64,000 nucleotides of DNA. Source: Angiostrongylus vasorum (lineage: Eukaryota; Nematoda; Chromadorea; Rhabditida; Metastrongylidae). Below the pieces are notes generated by a model, which saw nothing but the letters and a program-made list of their open reading frames with translations, did not search any database and was not told the DNA's origin. Location of the stretch: assembly GCA_018806985.1 (NCBI GenBank), contig JADANN010000331.1, positions 562,001 through 626,000 on the forward strand, written 5' to 3'. Positions 47,095 to 59,871 of the stretch are shown here, one piece after another (the first letter of the stretch is position 1; every line of letters begins with the position of its first letter). The translations under genes and the position numbers were made by a program.

Positions 47095-47392
47095 ATTACC
47101 CTAGTCAAAGTCTGCCACGGTCGTCACCGTTACAACCAGTCGCTGTCCTCCCTGTGGATCAGAGGGAGATTTGCCACAATACGATTAGTCGATACCAGGA
47201 CGCTGGTGGATCCTGATATTGGCTTACTCTTAGGTGGGCTTCCCTAATGGAAACGCCAGCCCCCCTTCTCAGCTTAGGGAGGCCCTTGTACAGGGATGAA
47301 TGCCCCCATTGTACATCGCAGCCCGACACCCACGAACATTTCGCAGCCGTGATGAGGTGGTAAACCGTTGGAAGGATTGCTGTAATAAAAAA
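47095..47392 (-). mobile_element. RetroC copy (minus), 3'-truncated
   Basis: It matches the 5' three quarters of RetroC in reverse, from the GTCACC/ACAACCAGTCGC core to GGTAAACCGTTGGAAGG. The 3' tail side is missing. Confidence 0.75.
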
Positions 47393-47745
47393 AACAAAAA
47401 CAAAAAAATAGCACTTAAGAAATTCATTAATAATCCTGTAAGTGTCGCGTAAAGCCGAACAGAATCATTTATTCTCTCATGGAAAATGGATCTTCCATAG
47501 ATAAACATCAAGCACATATATCGTATAGAATCACTGGTATGTATTAAGAAGTAATAGTATATAAATTCTTACATGCGCTTTTCATCTTAAACTGAGAGTT
47601 TCCTGGCATTCACCTGTGGAATATAAGATCAGTGGATTTCCAACAAATCAGTAAGGAATGAAGTGTACTAATTTAGCGAACTATACAGCTGTAAATTACT
47701 ACAATATAAAATACCCGCCAAAGATTGCCTTTTCTAGTTTCAGAA

Positions 47746-50700
47746 TCAGTCTTCCAACACTGCTTCTTTACTAAGTGATGTACTGAATTCCACACTCTTC
47801 GATTCGGCTTGTGATGTTTCAGTTAGCGGTACGAGTTCACGCTCAAGTCCATCGTTAGGTTTTTGTTGTTCCGCTTCATCAACTAGCGAAAGTCCTTTAG
47901 CCCAGTAGATCACCCATATGTCAGATAGAAGTGCGATGAGACACAAGCTACCATAAATAACATTAAACCTGAAAACTTAGCTGTTGTGTTTACAACATTT
48001 CTTATTTAAGGATTAATTAACGATTATAGATCAATCGCTGAGGGATGCGCTATGCATTCGACTTCATTAGGCATCGTTTGTAGATGATTGAATGCATATC
48101 TGGCCTTTACAATGACTGGCGGTAGCCTACCGATGTATCGAGTCAGTGTTGCTATGCTCCCAGACAAATTTGGTGCCAATTTCCTGACCCCGGAGGCATG
48201 GAACGCTTGGTGGGCCATGGTTGTGGGGATCGATTCCACGTGTGTGTTGCAGGGCGCCTCCGACCACTACGCCACACGCGCACTTTATAAATAAATTTCT
48301 TTGAACTGTTCAGCTTTAACTTTGTACTTTAATGATGAGCAATCCATTCTAGAGAATATGAATAACAAATACTGGATTGGTTGCCTAGTTCCTTTCTGAT
48401 TCCGAGAGACTATACGGTATTCTTTTTTGGCCTTACCCCGAAAATACCCTTATTTTTTGGTGACTTGACTTCCAATATGATAACAGTTAACGTACCTTAC
48501 TCGAAGCCAATCAGCATCATAAATTGCACAGGCGCCAGTTTTATTGCATAGATTTTGCCACATTATACAGCTCATGTCGAATATCTTACCCCAAAGCACA
48601 GGTGATGGAAGTGTGGCTGAAAATATAACTCAGAAAGGCAGGCAGTATCCTCAATTCTTTGATTTCAACACTTCTTTGTACCAAAGCTATACATCTAGAA
48701 TATTCAAGTAAGTAAAGCAAGGCTCAGGAAAAGGAAAACCGCTATGTTAGCCTTAAAAACACCGGATAAAAATTTATCCAGTCTGTAGATAAAGTCAGTA
48801 GATTAACAGCTTATGTCGAATCGATCTACGAAATCAAAATCGTTGGCAAATACTACATTGGATGAATATGTGACAGCATTACAGCTTGCAAGTATGCAAG
48901 AGTTATGAGATCCATTTTGCAAGTTTGATTTAATCATTTTACAATTCTTTCATGTCAATCGAAGCAGAACTCATGTGGACTGGAGGGAAGCTTGTTTCCC
49001 TTCAAGCAACTTTATTTGATAACATCGTCCAACTGTTGTGTTTAATTATTCTTAGTTAGGATACGGGATGGAGTGTTCTCTTTCGCCGGCATTGAGAGTC
49101 ATATTTGATCATTATAAAACCGGAAAACCATTGAGAGATAGTCAAAGGGACAGAGGAAACAAGTGGACAAATGTATAGATCCCGAATGGTAAATTGCAGG
49201 TGTTTTATGATTTCACCATTGCTTCCAATCAAAATAGTAGTCAAGGTAAGTAATGGAAGTGCCTGTGGTTATAAAAATCCAATGTTAACGAAATCGATTA
49301 ATGATGTGAAGAATCAGATCAGAACTCACCAAACAAGCTGACGAGGAAGCCGTTAAAACCGAGGGAAATGCTACGATGCTCAGGTGGCACCGACCTGAAG
49401 AGTTTCTCAAAAGCATGGTAAAAAAGTGACTCTTGTGAAACATGAGGGTAATCAGGATTCATAAAATTCGACAAAGCGTCGATCGAAAAAACAATACGTT
49501 ATAATATCAAGTAATGGTAGACCCATCTTGAACAGAAAGTTCGTTAGAAGCGCAACCATGGAAATAATTTTGGCTCAAGTCAAGTAGACTACTGTTTGCT
49601 GGAATTCAGTTTACGAGAATATTCTGTCTAGAGAACTGGACAAAACTATTATTTCTGTCTCTTCTTGCTTAATATCGTAAGATTAAACTATTACTGGTCA
49701 ACGAGCTAATTCTTGCATAAGATATCGTGAAAGGTCGGAACAGAGCCAACATTAGACTACATATTTTTGCGAAAAGCAGATTTATGGGATAAATAATTTT
49801 CTTTTTCTCAATTACCAATTAGCCAGCAGTTGGTCCTAATCCAGCCTCACCAAGAATGAGAAATTCGCATACCTAAGTACGATAAGCATTCCTGGTACAA
49901 CAGACAAACCACCAAACATGGCTCCGATTGCTTTATATATGAAGAACGTAAAGAATTGACTATTGCAGTATTCTAAATTAAAAGCTCATTTATAAGGGAA
50001 GTTGCTAAGTGAAGATTATTGGGGCCCACAGTAGGGTGTACAGTATCACAAATGGCGATACCGTACACCAGTATAGAACCAACTAACCGGTTGGACAATA
50101 ATCTCTGCTAACCGCCAGATCCTCTGTACCGGAGCACTCACATTCAGTGAACGTTAACAGTGCACCCTTATCAACCTGCAATGTACTATTCGAATTTGGA
50201 GAAAACGTAGGTGAATGTTTTCAAGTATTGATTCTCGTGCTTTTAACCCCAATCTCCGTATAGAAACCATCAGTGGTAAGTTTGATTAAACTTCGGAGTT
50301 GAGCTACTAATTTATACTATAGTTCTTCTACTTCTTAGAAAATAGGAGCTGTTCTGTATGAAGAAAATTAGTGAACGTTTTATAGCAAGGTCTTGAAAAC
50401 ATGTAGGGAGCTGTAGATTACTTGGGAGTCATAGATCGCGCATGTGGCGCAGTGGTCGGGGCGCTCTGCAACACACACGTGGAATAGATCACCGTGCCCA
50501 TGGCCCACCAAGCCTTCCAGCCCTCCGGGGTCGGCAAACTGGTACCAGACTTGTTTGGGAGGATAACAGCCCTGGCTCGATACATCGATAGGTCACCGCG
50601 AGTCATTGTAAAGGCCAGGTACGCATTCGATCACCTCCAAACGATGTTTAATGAAGTCGAATGCATGGCGCATCCCTCAGGGATTGATCAAAGCTGAGAG

Positions 50701-53700
50701 CTTTATCCTTTTTTATCCATAGGTCGCACTCTAATGTTGGCAATAAGTGGCGTGTACATAACCATTTGCACACTTTTTGTGCGGTTGAGTCACCAATTTT
50801 TGGATTTGGAAATGTCTACTTGTTATGATTGGGTCAGAATTGTTTGCTCAAGCAGATTTATTCACTGCAGTAAAATTTCACTTAGAAATGAACCTCGTTT
50901 TCAGTATCCTAGAGCATTCAGAACGCGTTTTTTCCATAACCCACTATACTTCCGTGCGTTCTATTAGAACTGTGGGACTCGTCGCATGCTACAAATCCCA
51001 ACTACAGTTGGTAATATACCTACAGAGGCGATTCCAGGGACCCATTGTCCATTGCTGACAGAGGTAATTAATGAAGCTGAACGAAGTCACACGTATCTGT
51101 ACTCTATTATTCCTGGTTTTACACTGATCAATAGATAGGATGGCTAATTCGAAATGGCCTTCTAATTTTGAAGCCGAAGACGATTAATTTTGTAGAGGAT
51201 AACTTCAAAGTCAACAAACTATAACGCAGCAGTTAGCTATTCAACGTGGAAGAGAGAAAGAACTTTTAATGTCAAAATGACGAGATGCCGGAAGATCTTA
51301 ATAGTTCTGCAAAAAGTCATTAAAAATGTATTTAAGTCTTACTAGTCACTGGAAATAATCGCCAAAATAATTACTGTTAAAGAGTTATTACTCACTACAG
51401 ACAAAATATGAAAACAAATTAGGTAAAGTAGTTGTCAAAATTATACCAAATATGGTCGTAAACTCGAACCTTATTGAAAATGCTGAAGTTCGCTCCGCTT
51501 AGGGGACAACCGGCCTGACAAGGAGAGTAGAAGGCTTCTCCTCTAAAAAGTTTTGCTTTTTTTTGCGATATGATTTTATACGCAGCCATTCTTTAGTGTT
51601 GCTTCGGTTTTATAGGCTTAAAAAAGTAAATTTCACGGAGTCGACTCTCTGTCCGAACGAATTGTTCACAGTATTCTGAAGCCATTCACTATTCCAAAAA
51701 CTGTTAAGCGATATTGGTTCAAGCCTTCCCAAGAAAGCAAAAAACGTGCTTAAACTGGCAATGAAAAGCGCTTACTTTGTATTGCATACTGGATAGAATG
51801 GCATTCCATCGCATTCGCAGTCCGAACGACACGATGGGAAACTAAAGTTGTTCATCCTGAAATATATTGATAGTTCTATGAAAGCTAAGGCATTAAGTGA
51901 CTAACAAAATCAGTTCAGCGGTCTTCGAAATAGTTCGTGAACAAATTTCCTGACTTTTACTAAGTAGGAGTCTAAAGGAAAAGATTGCACTCTGGAAAGA
52001 ATCGCGAGAATGGCAAACGCCTAGAAAGAGAGAATGTCTGGTATCGTAGACGAAACGATTGTGATCCTCCACAATTTATAATGTTTCAGAGATAAATCTT
52101 CGTGATATGCCATTCTTTCCCTTACATTTCCAATCAACAGATGATGTGGTGGATGATCAAAATATTAGCTGTATCACCTGCAGTCTCTTTATTCATTAAG
52201 TGACTTAAGCGAGTGCCATCAAACATTAAGCAGCAAAGCCGCTCAGCGACTCTCTCGAGGAACAATAGGAGCATCAAACGATATGATGCCTTTATCACTA
52301 GTGTTTTCGTTGATGATCAGCCTTAGGTAACTCGCTGGAGCCTGCTGTGACAATTCGTTCTTTGCTAGATATCCGGATAGGAAAATCGAACTGCATTTTT
52401 GACCTGGTATGAATCTCCTGCTGAACATTGCAGTTAGTCATGCAGGATCATCACAAGTACATATATGTGGTATATGAAAAAAATACGACTCAGGCAGTGC
52501 AGAGGTTAGAGATCCTCTTCGCTACACAGATTGTCTTTGGTTCGAACTCGCCGTAGGCCAATCACATCACCTAGTACTCCAGAATAAGCGAATTAGTTCT
52601 TTCAAATATGGAATTAGACTTACACTGCTTGATCACCGATCTGACTAATGACAGATTTACAGCCGACAGCCGCATTAGCGAATGACATCAGCGCGGAAAC
52701 AAGTGAACAGACTGCTACCCAGGTCGCCGCTTTTCGTCCTCAATATTCACTCTTTCTATGGTTTTCAGCCTTTTTTGAAAAAATATCTTGGTGATGTATG
52801 ACGTTCAAATGGTCTAATATTTACTTACTTACTTACTTGGAAGTGAGTGGGTGTAGGCAAGTAGTTGTTCCTATTTTTTAGACTTTATGTTATTAGAGAA
52901 TACTTGGACACTTGGATGGCCCGTCCTCACTGGTTGTGCGGGCCCCAGCATAATCTCCATTTTGCGGAGTTTCGCTAGTGTAGCCATTGTAGCTCCCCAG
53001 AGTCCAGAGGTCAGACTGGCCAAAGTCTGCTCCAGGCCGTCACCACTATTGGTAGTGGCTGCCTTTGCGGATCAGAGGGAGATTTGCCACCATGCGACTA
53101 GTATGATACCAGGTCGGGGGTGGATCATGTTATTGGTTCACTCTTAGCTAGGCATCTTTATGGAAACGCCGGCCTCCCTCTCAGCTTGGGAGACCCTGCG
53201 GAGGGTGGGGGGTGGGATGAATCACCCCCAGCTATACATCGCAGCCCGACACCCAGGAACACCTTCAAGCCACGATGACGCCGTAAACCGTTAGGAGGCT
53301 TCTAGATTCTAGAATACTGTTTTGCTTAATATTCAGTGTGGGGTAAGTAACAAACAATAGTATGAAGAAACTTTTTGTTGTAGCAGTTTTTAAAATCGAG
53401 GAGAATTTCACGTATAGACGTATCACAAGTTCAAGGAAGTAAGTATAAGATTTATGAGTTCATATGGTGTAATTACTCGGGCAAAAAGTCACGTCATGTT
53501 TTAACCATTCCTTTATTATCGTAAATGATAATGGTAGGCAGAAATTTGCACTGGAATGTACAAAAATGCTGATTGAAGGACGCGTAATCACAAAATTTAT
53601 GGAACAAGTAATGAGCTTAGGCTTATTCAGGATTACTGTAAAGCAGCATCCGAACTTTGCTTGATTAATTCGAGTTCGATGACTTAGAATTCTAGGTGGT

Positions 53701-56700
53701 AAATAGTAGTTAGGTTCACCATTTTGTCGTCAGCTATTATACTATATCCTGTGCAGTGACAATTTTAAAAACTTGCATTCATTTGTTCTATCACAACTGA
53801 GCTAATAATGGTCGAGTTGCTTGCTTTGCTAAGAATTACTGCGTTTTTTATTTTAATCAAAATAAGTAAGAATACAATCACAATGATCCCGTTGACTGGT
53901 GACTGCTGACGGCACTAATTGATAGAACTAGCTGAGAAACAGGCGAAACGAAGGAGCCGCATGATGTGGTGGTGAACGTGTTAGCCCCCTGAAAGGGTGA
54001 TAACGCGTTCGTTCCTCATCGCAGACATCTGCGGTCCGCAGTTTTGAAAATATCTCAGCATCATTGTGGCTGTATTTCGCATTATATCCTGCCGTGAAAA
54101 GTTATTGTACGCAGCAAATAAAAAATTTAGCATAAGGAAAAATATTCACACCTTGAAGCCGAAACGTTCTCGTTGCCAGACTACCTAGGACGACAGCGAA
54201 TGCGAATCCACCAACGCCTGTGGCGGCTGTAAGCTCAATTTAATCAACATCATAGATGAGGTTTCCGTTGACTTTATAATCAGCGTCAGTATTCAGTAAT
54301 AATACATCCATGCAAGGAAGTGCTTAGTTGTGTAGAATGAGCAGTTCGAAATTTTTTCATTTATAATAGCATTATCAGGAAAAAGGCATAAGAACTCTAA
54401 TAAGAAAAATGAAGCACTCTAGCAGTGCGAAAGGGGATGGACGGAATAGATGTGGACGTAAGAACGCGTTTGAGTTTCCCATTGTCATCATTAAGAAAAG
54501 TTCCCATTCGACGACACCACGACGAAAATTACGAAAACTGGCAGGTTCTTTTAATATTTGCTGAGTTAGTGGATGAATAAGTGAAGTCACTCCTACACTA
54601 TTTATCTGACTACTGTAAGAATCAATGTCAGTTGGAAAACTGCAAGGTGTTCTCGTCTGTTGATATCAAGCTTCATTTTAGAACGCACCGATGTACTTTT
54701 GAATTCGATGTTGCGGTACTCCGAATTGAATTTCGAGGTACTTCCCAATGAATAGGAAGAATCTAAACATGAGATTGTATGGCTTGTTAAATATACACTC
54801 CAGTAATTGAAAGCCAGACACATGGTGCCAAGCATGAGGATTCACATCGGTCAGAATCTACGTACACTGGATTCGCTAAACTCGTTAACTGATGATAGTA
54901 ACTGCAAAAGTTGGAGGTGGCCTATGACAATCAGTTCTTTCTCACTGACTTACCCTTTAAATGCTAACACGTCAAGGATTCTTCCAAGCACTGCTCCAAC
55001 ATAGATCGGATTACGAAACAGCATACGAACAATGGAAATGAATTCTGAATGGAAGTAGATTTCGAAGAGTTTTGTTTTTAACTCACTCAAAGTTAAGGCA
55101 GCTAAAGTGGCTGTCCGCTGTTGTCTTAATAAGCATAAACCATTTTATTATTAGACTCTCTATTCACGAATGTTGACTATTGGCGGATTTCATGTTGTGG
55201 TTAAGGTGGTATTTGCCTGAACAGATTTTCAGTCAACTTGCCCTTTTCAGGGACCTCTTTCAGACCCTGGGAAGGTCAAATTGACTGAAAATTTGTTCAG
55301 ATGAATATAACCTTAACCACAACACAGAAATCACGAAACATAGATTTTAATTCCATTAAAAGAAAGTTGTTCTTCACACTCACTCAAAAAAATGGTTCTG
55401 ATTTAACATTTCAGAAAGAATGGGTATTCACCGTCAATTTTTTTCCTTCGTCGTGACATGGTCAGCGTGAATTTTTACATGCTTGTCGCGAAGATTCAGG
55501 GTTTTCTTAGGCTTTGGTGACCTAAACCAGGTTTGAGAAAATCTATGCCGTATACTATGATATCTCAGAAATGATAGAATGGTCAAAAGTATCGGTGTTG
55601 ATCAATCTGTTTGTGAAGCCATACTACGCCATTTACAAATTCTCTAAGCCTACAAAATGACCTTGGACCACCACTTATTGTGAAAAGAAGTACTTTCTTC
55701 TTTGTTGTAGTGGAGTAAGTGGACCTGTAGGGATGAAACTGCTGTGACAAATGACAAGCTGTCGACAAAACAACGATATTATAACGTTCTTGTGCCGGCA
55801 GTGTTATACGTTATGGCAGCTAAGGCATGGCATTGTTCGGTTTGAAGCTATAAAAGAGTAAAGAATAAAGCGGTTGGTGTTGATCAATCCATGATGGATG
55901 CGCTAAGTATTCAACTTCATTAAGCGTTGCAGAAGTAATTGAATGCATATCTAGTCTAACTTATTGATCTACCAGGTCAGAGCACTGTTCTCGCAAACAA
56001 GTCTGCTACCAGTTTGCTGACCCTGGGAGAATGTTAGAATTAATGAACCATCCAACGGGAGAGATCGAACCAGTCACCGATCCATAGTGGATTGCAGGGC
56101 ACCCTTACACCTGTGAATAGATCGATGAGGTCTCTACTATTATTGGACATTTCAGAGCACACGGGACAAACCAACCCAACAGTTCTCAATTATTAACGCA
56201 AAAAGATGCTTCAAATATGAGCCCATATTTCCCATCGAGTTTTTCCACGTGGTTCCGAAAATTCAAAAAATATTTGTGCTTGTAGACACTTACGCTTCTC
56301 CACTAATTGGAAGTTTTGTTATGGAAACTGCATCGTCTTCGTCAAGAGTATCCGATGGAAAAAGAAAGAGTGTCAGTGAAGGGAAGAATAAAAGGGCGCT
56401 GAAAATCTTACAAACTAAACTCTTCTGAAAGTAATATGAGTGACGATATTGTCATGGACGATGATTCAACTCAAAGTACAAATATGCTGTACCCAAAGAT
56501 AAGAAATCCGAGCCACCAGCATCCAATCCACATTGGATCGAGAGGAGTAAGACCTTGAGGAGCTGCAACACCAATTTTGTAAGCTGAAGCCACAAAATTT
56601 GGAAAACACTGCGAAAGATAAACAACCACATAAAACAATGAGGCTGATACGTTTGAAGAATCTCCGCATCGCAAGTGTCTGTGGTGGGGATCGAAGACGC

Positions 56701-59700
56701 TTTTACCTTTTCCGTGGGCTAACGCAATCATCACCATACCATGCGGGTCTTTCGTTTCGCATCTCTCTCAACTACTTTTCTATCTACCAGTAGTGCCATC
56801 GGTAGTTACGCGTCAACGGAATTAATCTGGTAAGCACAAATCAGCACTAAATCCAGTTAAGCAGAGGCTGCAGTCGAGATCACAATGTTAACCTTTTACT
56901 TGCAGCAAACAGTGATTTTTCAAGGCAAGATATTATGTGATATGCAACCACAGTGACACTGAGACACTTGCAAAGCTCCACACTGCAAGAGTCTGCGGTG
57001 GAAGAAAGAATGAAACGCGAAACGAAGGACCCGCATGGTGTGGTGGTGAACGCGTTAACCCTCGGAAAGGGTAATATCGTGTTCAATCCTCGCCGTAGAC
57101 ATCTGTGGTCCGGAGTTTTGCAAATATCTCAGCATCACTCTGGTTGCATTTTACATGATATCCTACCATGGAAAATTACAGAAGACAGTAAACAAAGATC
57201 TCGTGCTTGCTAAAGAAGAATATTAAGTTTACATAAAGGATTGACATATTAACCACAAAACAATTTTTCCTCTTAACTAAGGGCTAAAGAGGGTTCTGGT
57301 CTATTTCTGGACTAAATTAAGCGCTTGTGAAGTGTCTCTTCATTTTTTCCAGTGATTAAATAAAACTCATTTCCTACGATGTAGAAGTAACATCATCACT
57401 ATCAACTTCAACTCCTTTCTTTCTTCTATTTGGTTCATTGATATTTACCATTTGCATTCACTTACGATCAAAAGTGTAGTAGATTTGGTTAAGTTTACTA
57501 CCAACCAATAGTCCAATGAGCGGCCCAACGATCTTCGCAAAGAACATGAACGCTGAAATTTTTTAATGAATGGTAGTTAAAAGACATGAAATCCTTTTTT
57601 CCATTGTTTCGATTGAATGATGCCATGCCATAATATAGCGGTAGATTGTTTTTCTTCACGTTATCGTCCATTAACGGCAACCCAAGTGAAAATGGCATTG
57701 TCCTGGAAATGATAATTCTACTGCAAGGATACGTAATGCAACACATGAATTGAACTTTTTTGACGATCGATTTTGAGACAACTTGGAGGAGGAACCAGCA
57801 GATGTCTCTTCTTATTACCTCCCAACACCTAGAAGCATCAGTCCACCGAAGATCATCATAAACGGACCGAAATTTGAGGTGTCCCTCTTGCACTCGTCGG
57901 TATTGTGCTGAACATTTACTTACGACGATTTACTTACGACAATGAGAATGCATGGAACAAAGGAAAAGTTTGATTCATTATTTCATGACGTTGACACACG
58001 GAACGAAATATCTGTTCCTTTTTATGCCTTCGAGTTGGCTTAATTACTTATCATAACCTGAAGAAAAAGTGGTGTAGCATTACTGCACTGTGATTTTACA
58101 ATATCGTCATCGGTGACTTGCTCTAGTACATTGTAGTGAGCTAATAGATTGGTCGATTGATCGTACAGAAAGTGCAAGAATCCCAGTGGCGAAACACAAA
58201 GCTCCGTACGATCGACAATCGAGCGATGCCGATGGATGCCACGTGACAGGCCGAACTTAAATCGTTAGCCCGCGGTCTCGCTCTGATCCATGAAGGCCAG
58301 GGTGCCCCTTTGTTGACGAATCAGGCACACCTTAGCACTGCTACATCGTTACTCTAGAAGTAATGCTCAATAAATATTCAATATGATAAGGAGAAGATAA
58401 TGTGGGAGATTTGAGATTCTTTGGGTCGTAGCCGAATCCATATGCTGACCCGACAGTAATTATGGGTAGCAGTTGCGAGACGACGAAACGAATGGTTGAA
58501 TCTTGAGGTTTTCATAAGATGTGAAAAGGGTTCACCTATATAAAGCTGGTTAATCCACTTAGTAAATTAAACCTTGTTGTTTGAAGTCTTAGTAGGTGAA
58601 ATGGCGCAGAACTGTTTCTATTATTATGCTCCAGTAGTGGTTATGCAAGATTTTTATAGCACCAATTTTATGTTCACTTGGGTGGAACAGCGGAGTGATC
58701 ATGACTCCCTTTCCATCTGTTGTGCGGATCACAGCTAGTTCCTAGATTTTATTGATTTCTTCGCGGTTATCGTTTTCGAAGGTCTTTGAACTTGTTCGTG
58801 TGGGTTCAGCTGCTACTTTAGGACATTTGTCTTCGACACAGATGTGAGTGGACGCTAGTCTAGTCGGTTCTCTCTGGAGATCTGCTATAGCCGTGCAACA
58901 GCGCTCCCACATGAATTGCAGAATTTGAGCTGATCTCAAGATTGGCACTAACTTTTTCGACCCCGGAGATAAGGAAGGCTTGATGGGCATGGAATGGGGT
59001 CAAACTTACACCGTGGTCGTGGCAAAAGACAGAACTGCTACTATGCTACCAGTCTCGTAATATGATTTTACGAAAGAAAGTGAAGCTATTTTAAAAAACA
59101 GTTGGAAAAGATTGAAATTTCTCTGAAAACTGTCATGGCTTAGCTTATCGTTCTTACAGATCTCTGTTAAACTTACATCTTGACGTAGTCTATTAATGAC
59201 ATGGTGACAAAACGTGAACGGTAACGAAGTAAGTACACGCGCTGCTGCGACATCATCCTCGTTGACGGCGTGTTCCATAGAAATGAGATTCTGAATTGAT
59301 GCATCAACCTTATTAGTCTTGTCACTTATACACATCAGCTGAAAGGATTTGTGATAAATATGAAAGAATGACTCTACTTGACTTTTTTCTAAGCGTCTCG
59401 CAGCAAAGACAAATCGAAGGATGAGGCGTTCGGAGCTGATATAGCCTCTAGGAATGTGTTATGTATTTGTCACCGTTTGAATGTCACACTGTTAAGGATA
59501 ATAGAGGTGATTGAATGCGCGTTTGGCCTATACGACAGGCGACCAACCAACATATCAAACTAGTGTTTTTATCCTCCAAACATCCTCCGGAAAGAGTGTT
59601 TAGTTTGCTCGCGACGTGGGACTGAAGCAAAGACTAGGTGAGTATTGAAGGGTATATCTAACCACTGTGTTTTGTGAGCCACCGATAGGACAATACTGAA

Positions 59701-59837
59701 ACTATTTGCAGTTATTCTCTATGTGGCAGTTAGTGAGATAAAAAAGAACAAAAAAGCTTTATGTATTCTTCCCTGGGTGTGGATAAGTTTTTTTTTATCT
59801 CAGTTACGTCATTTCAGCTCGCATTCGTATAATGTAG

Positions 59838-59871
<34 letters not shown>

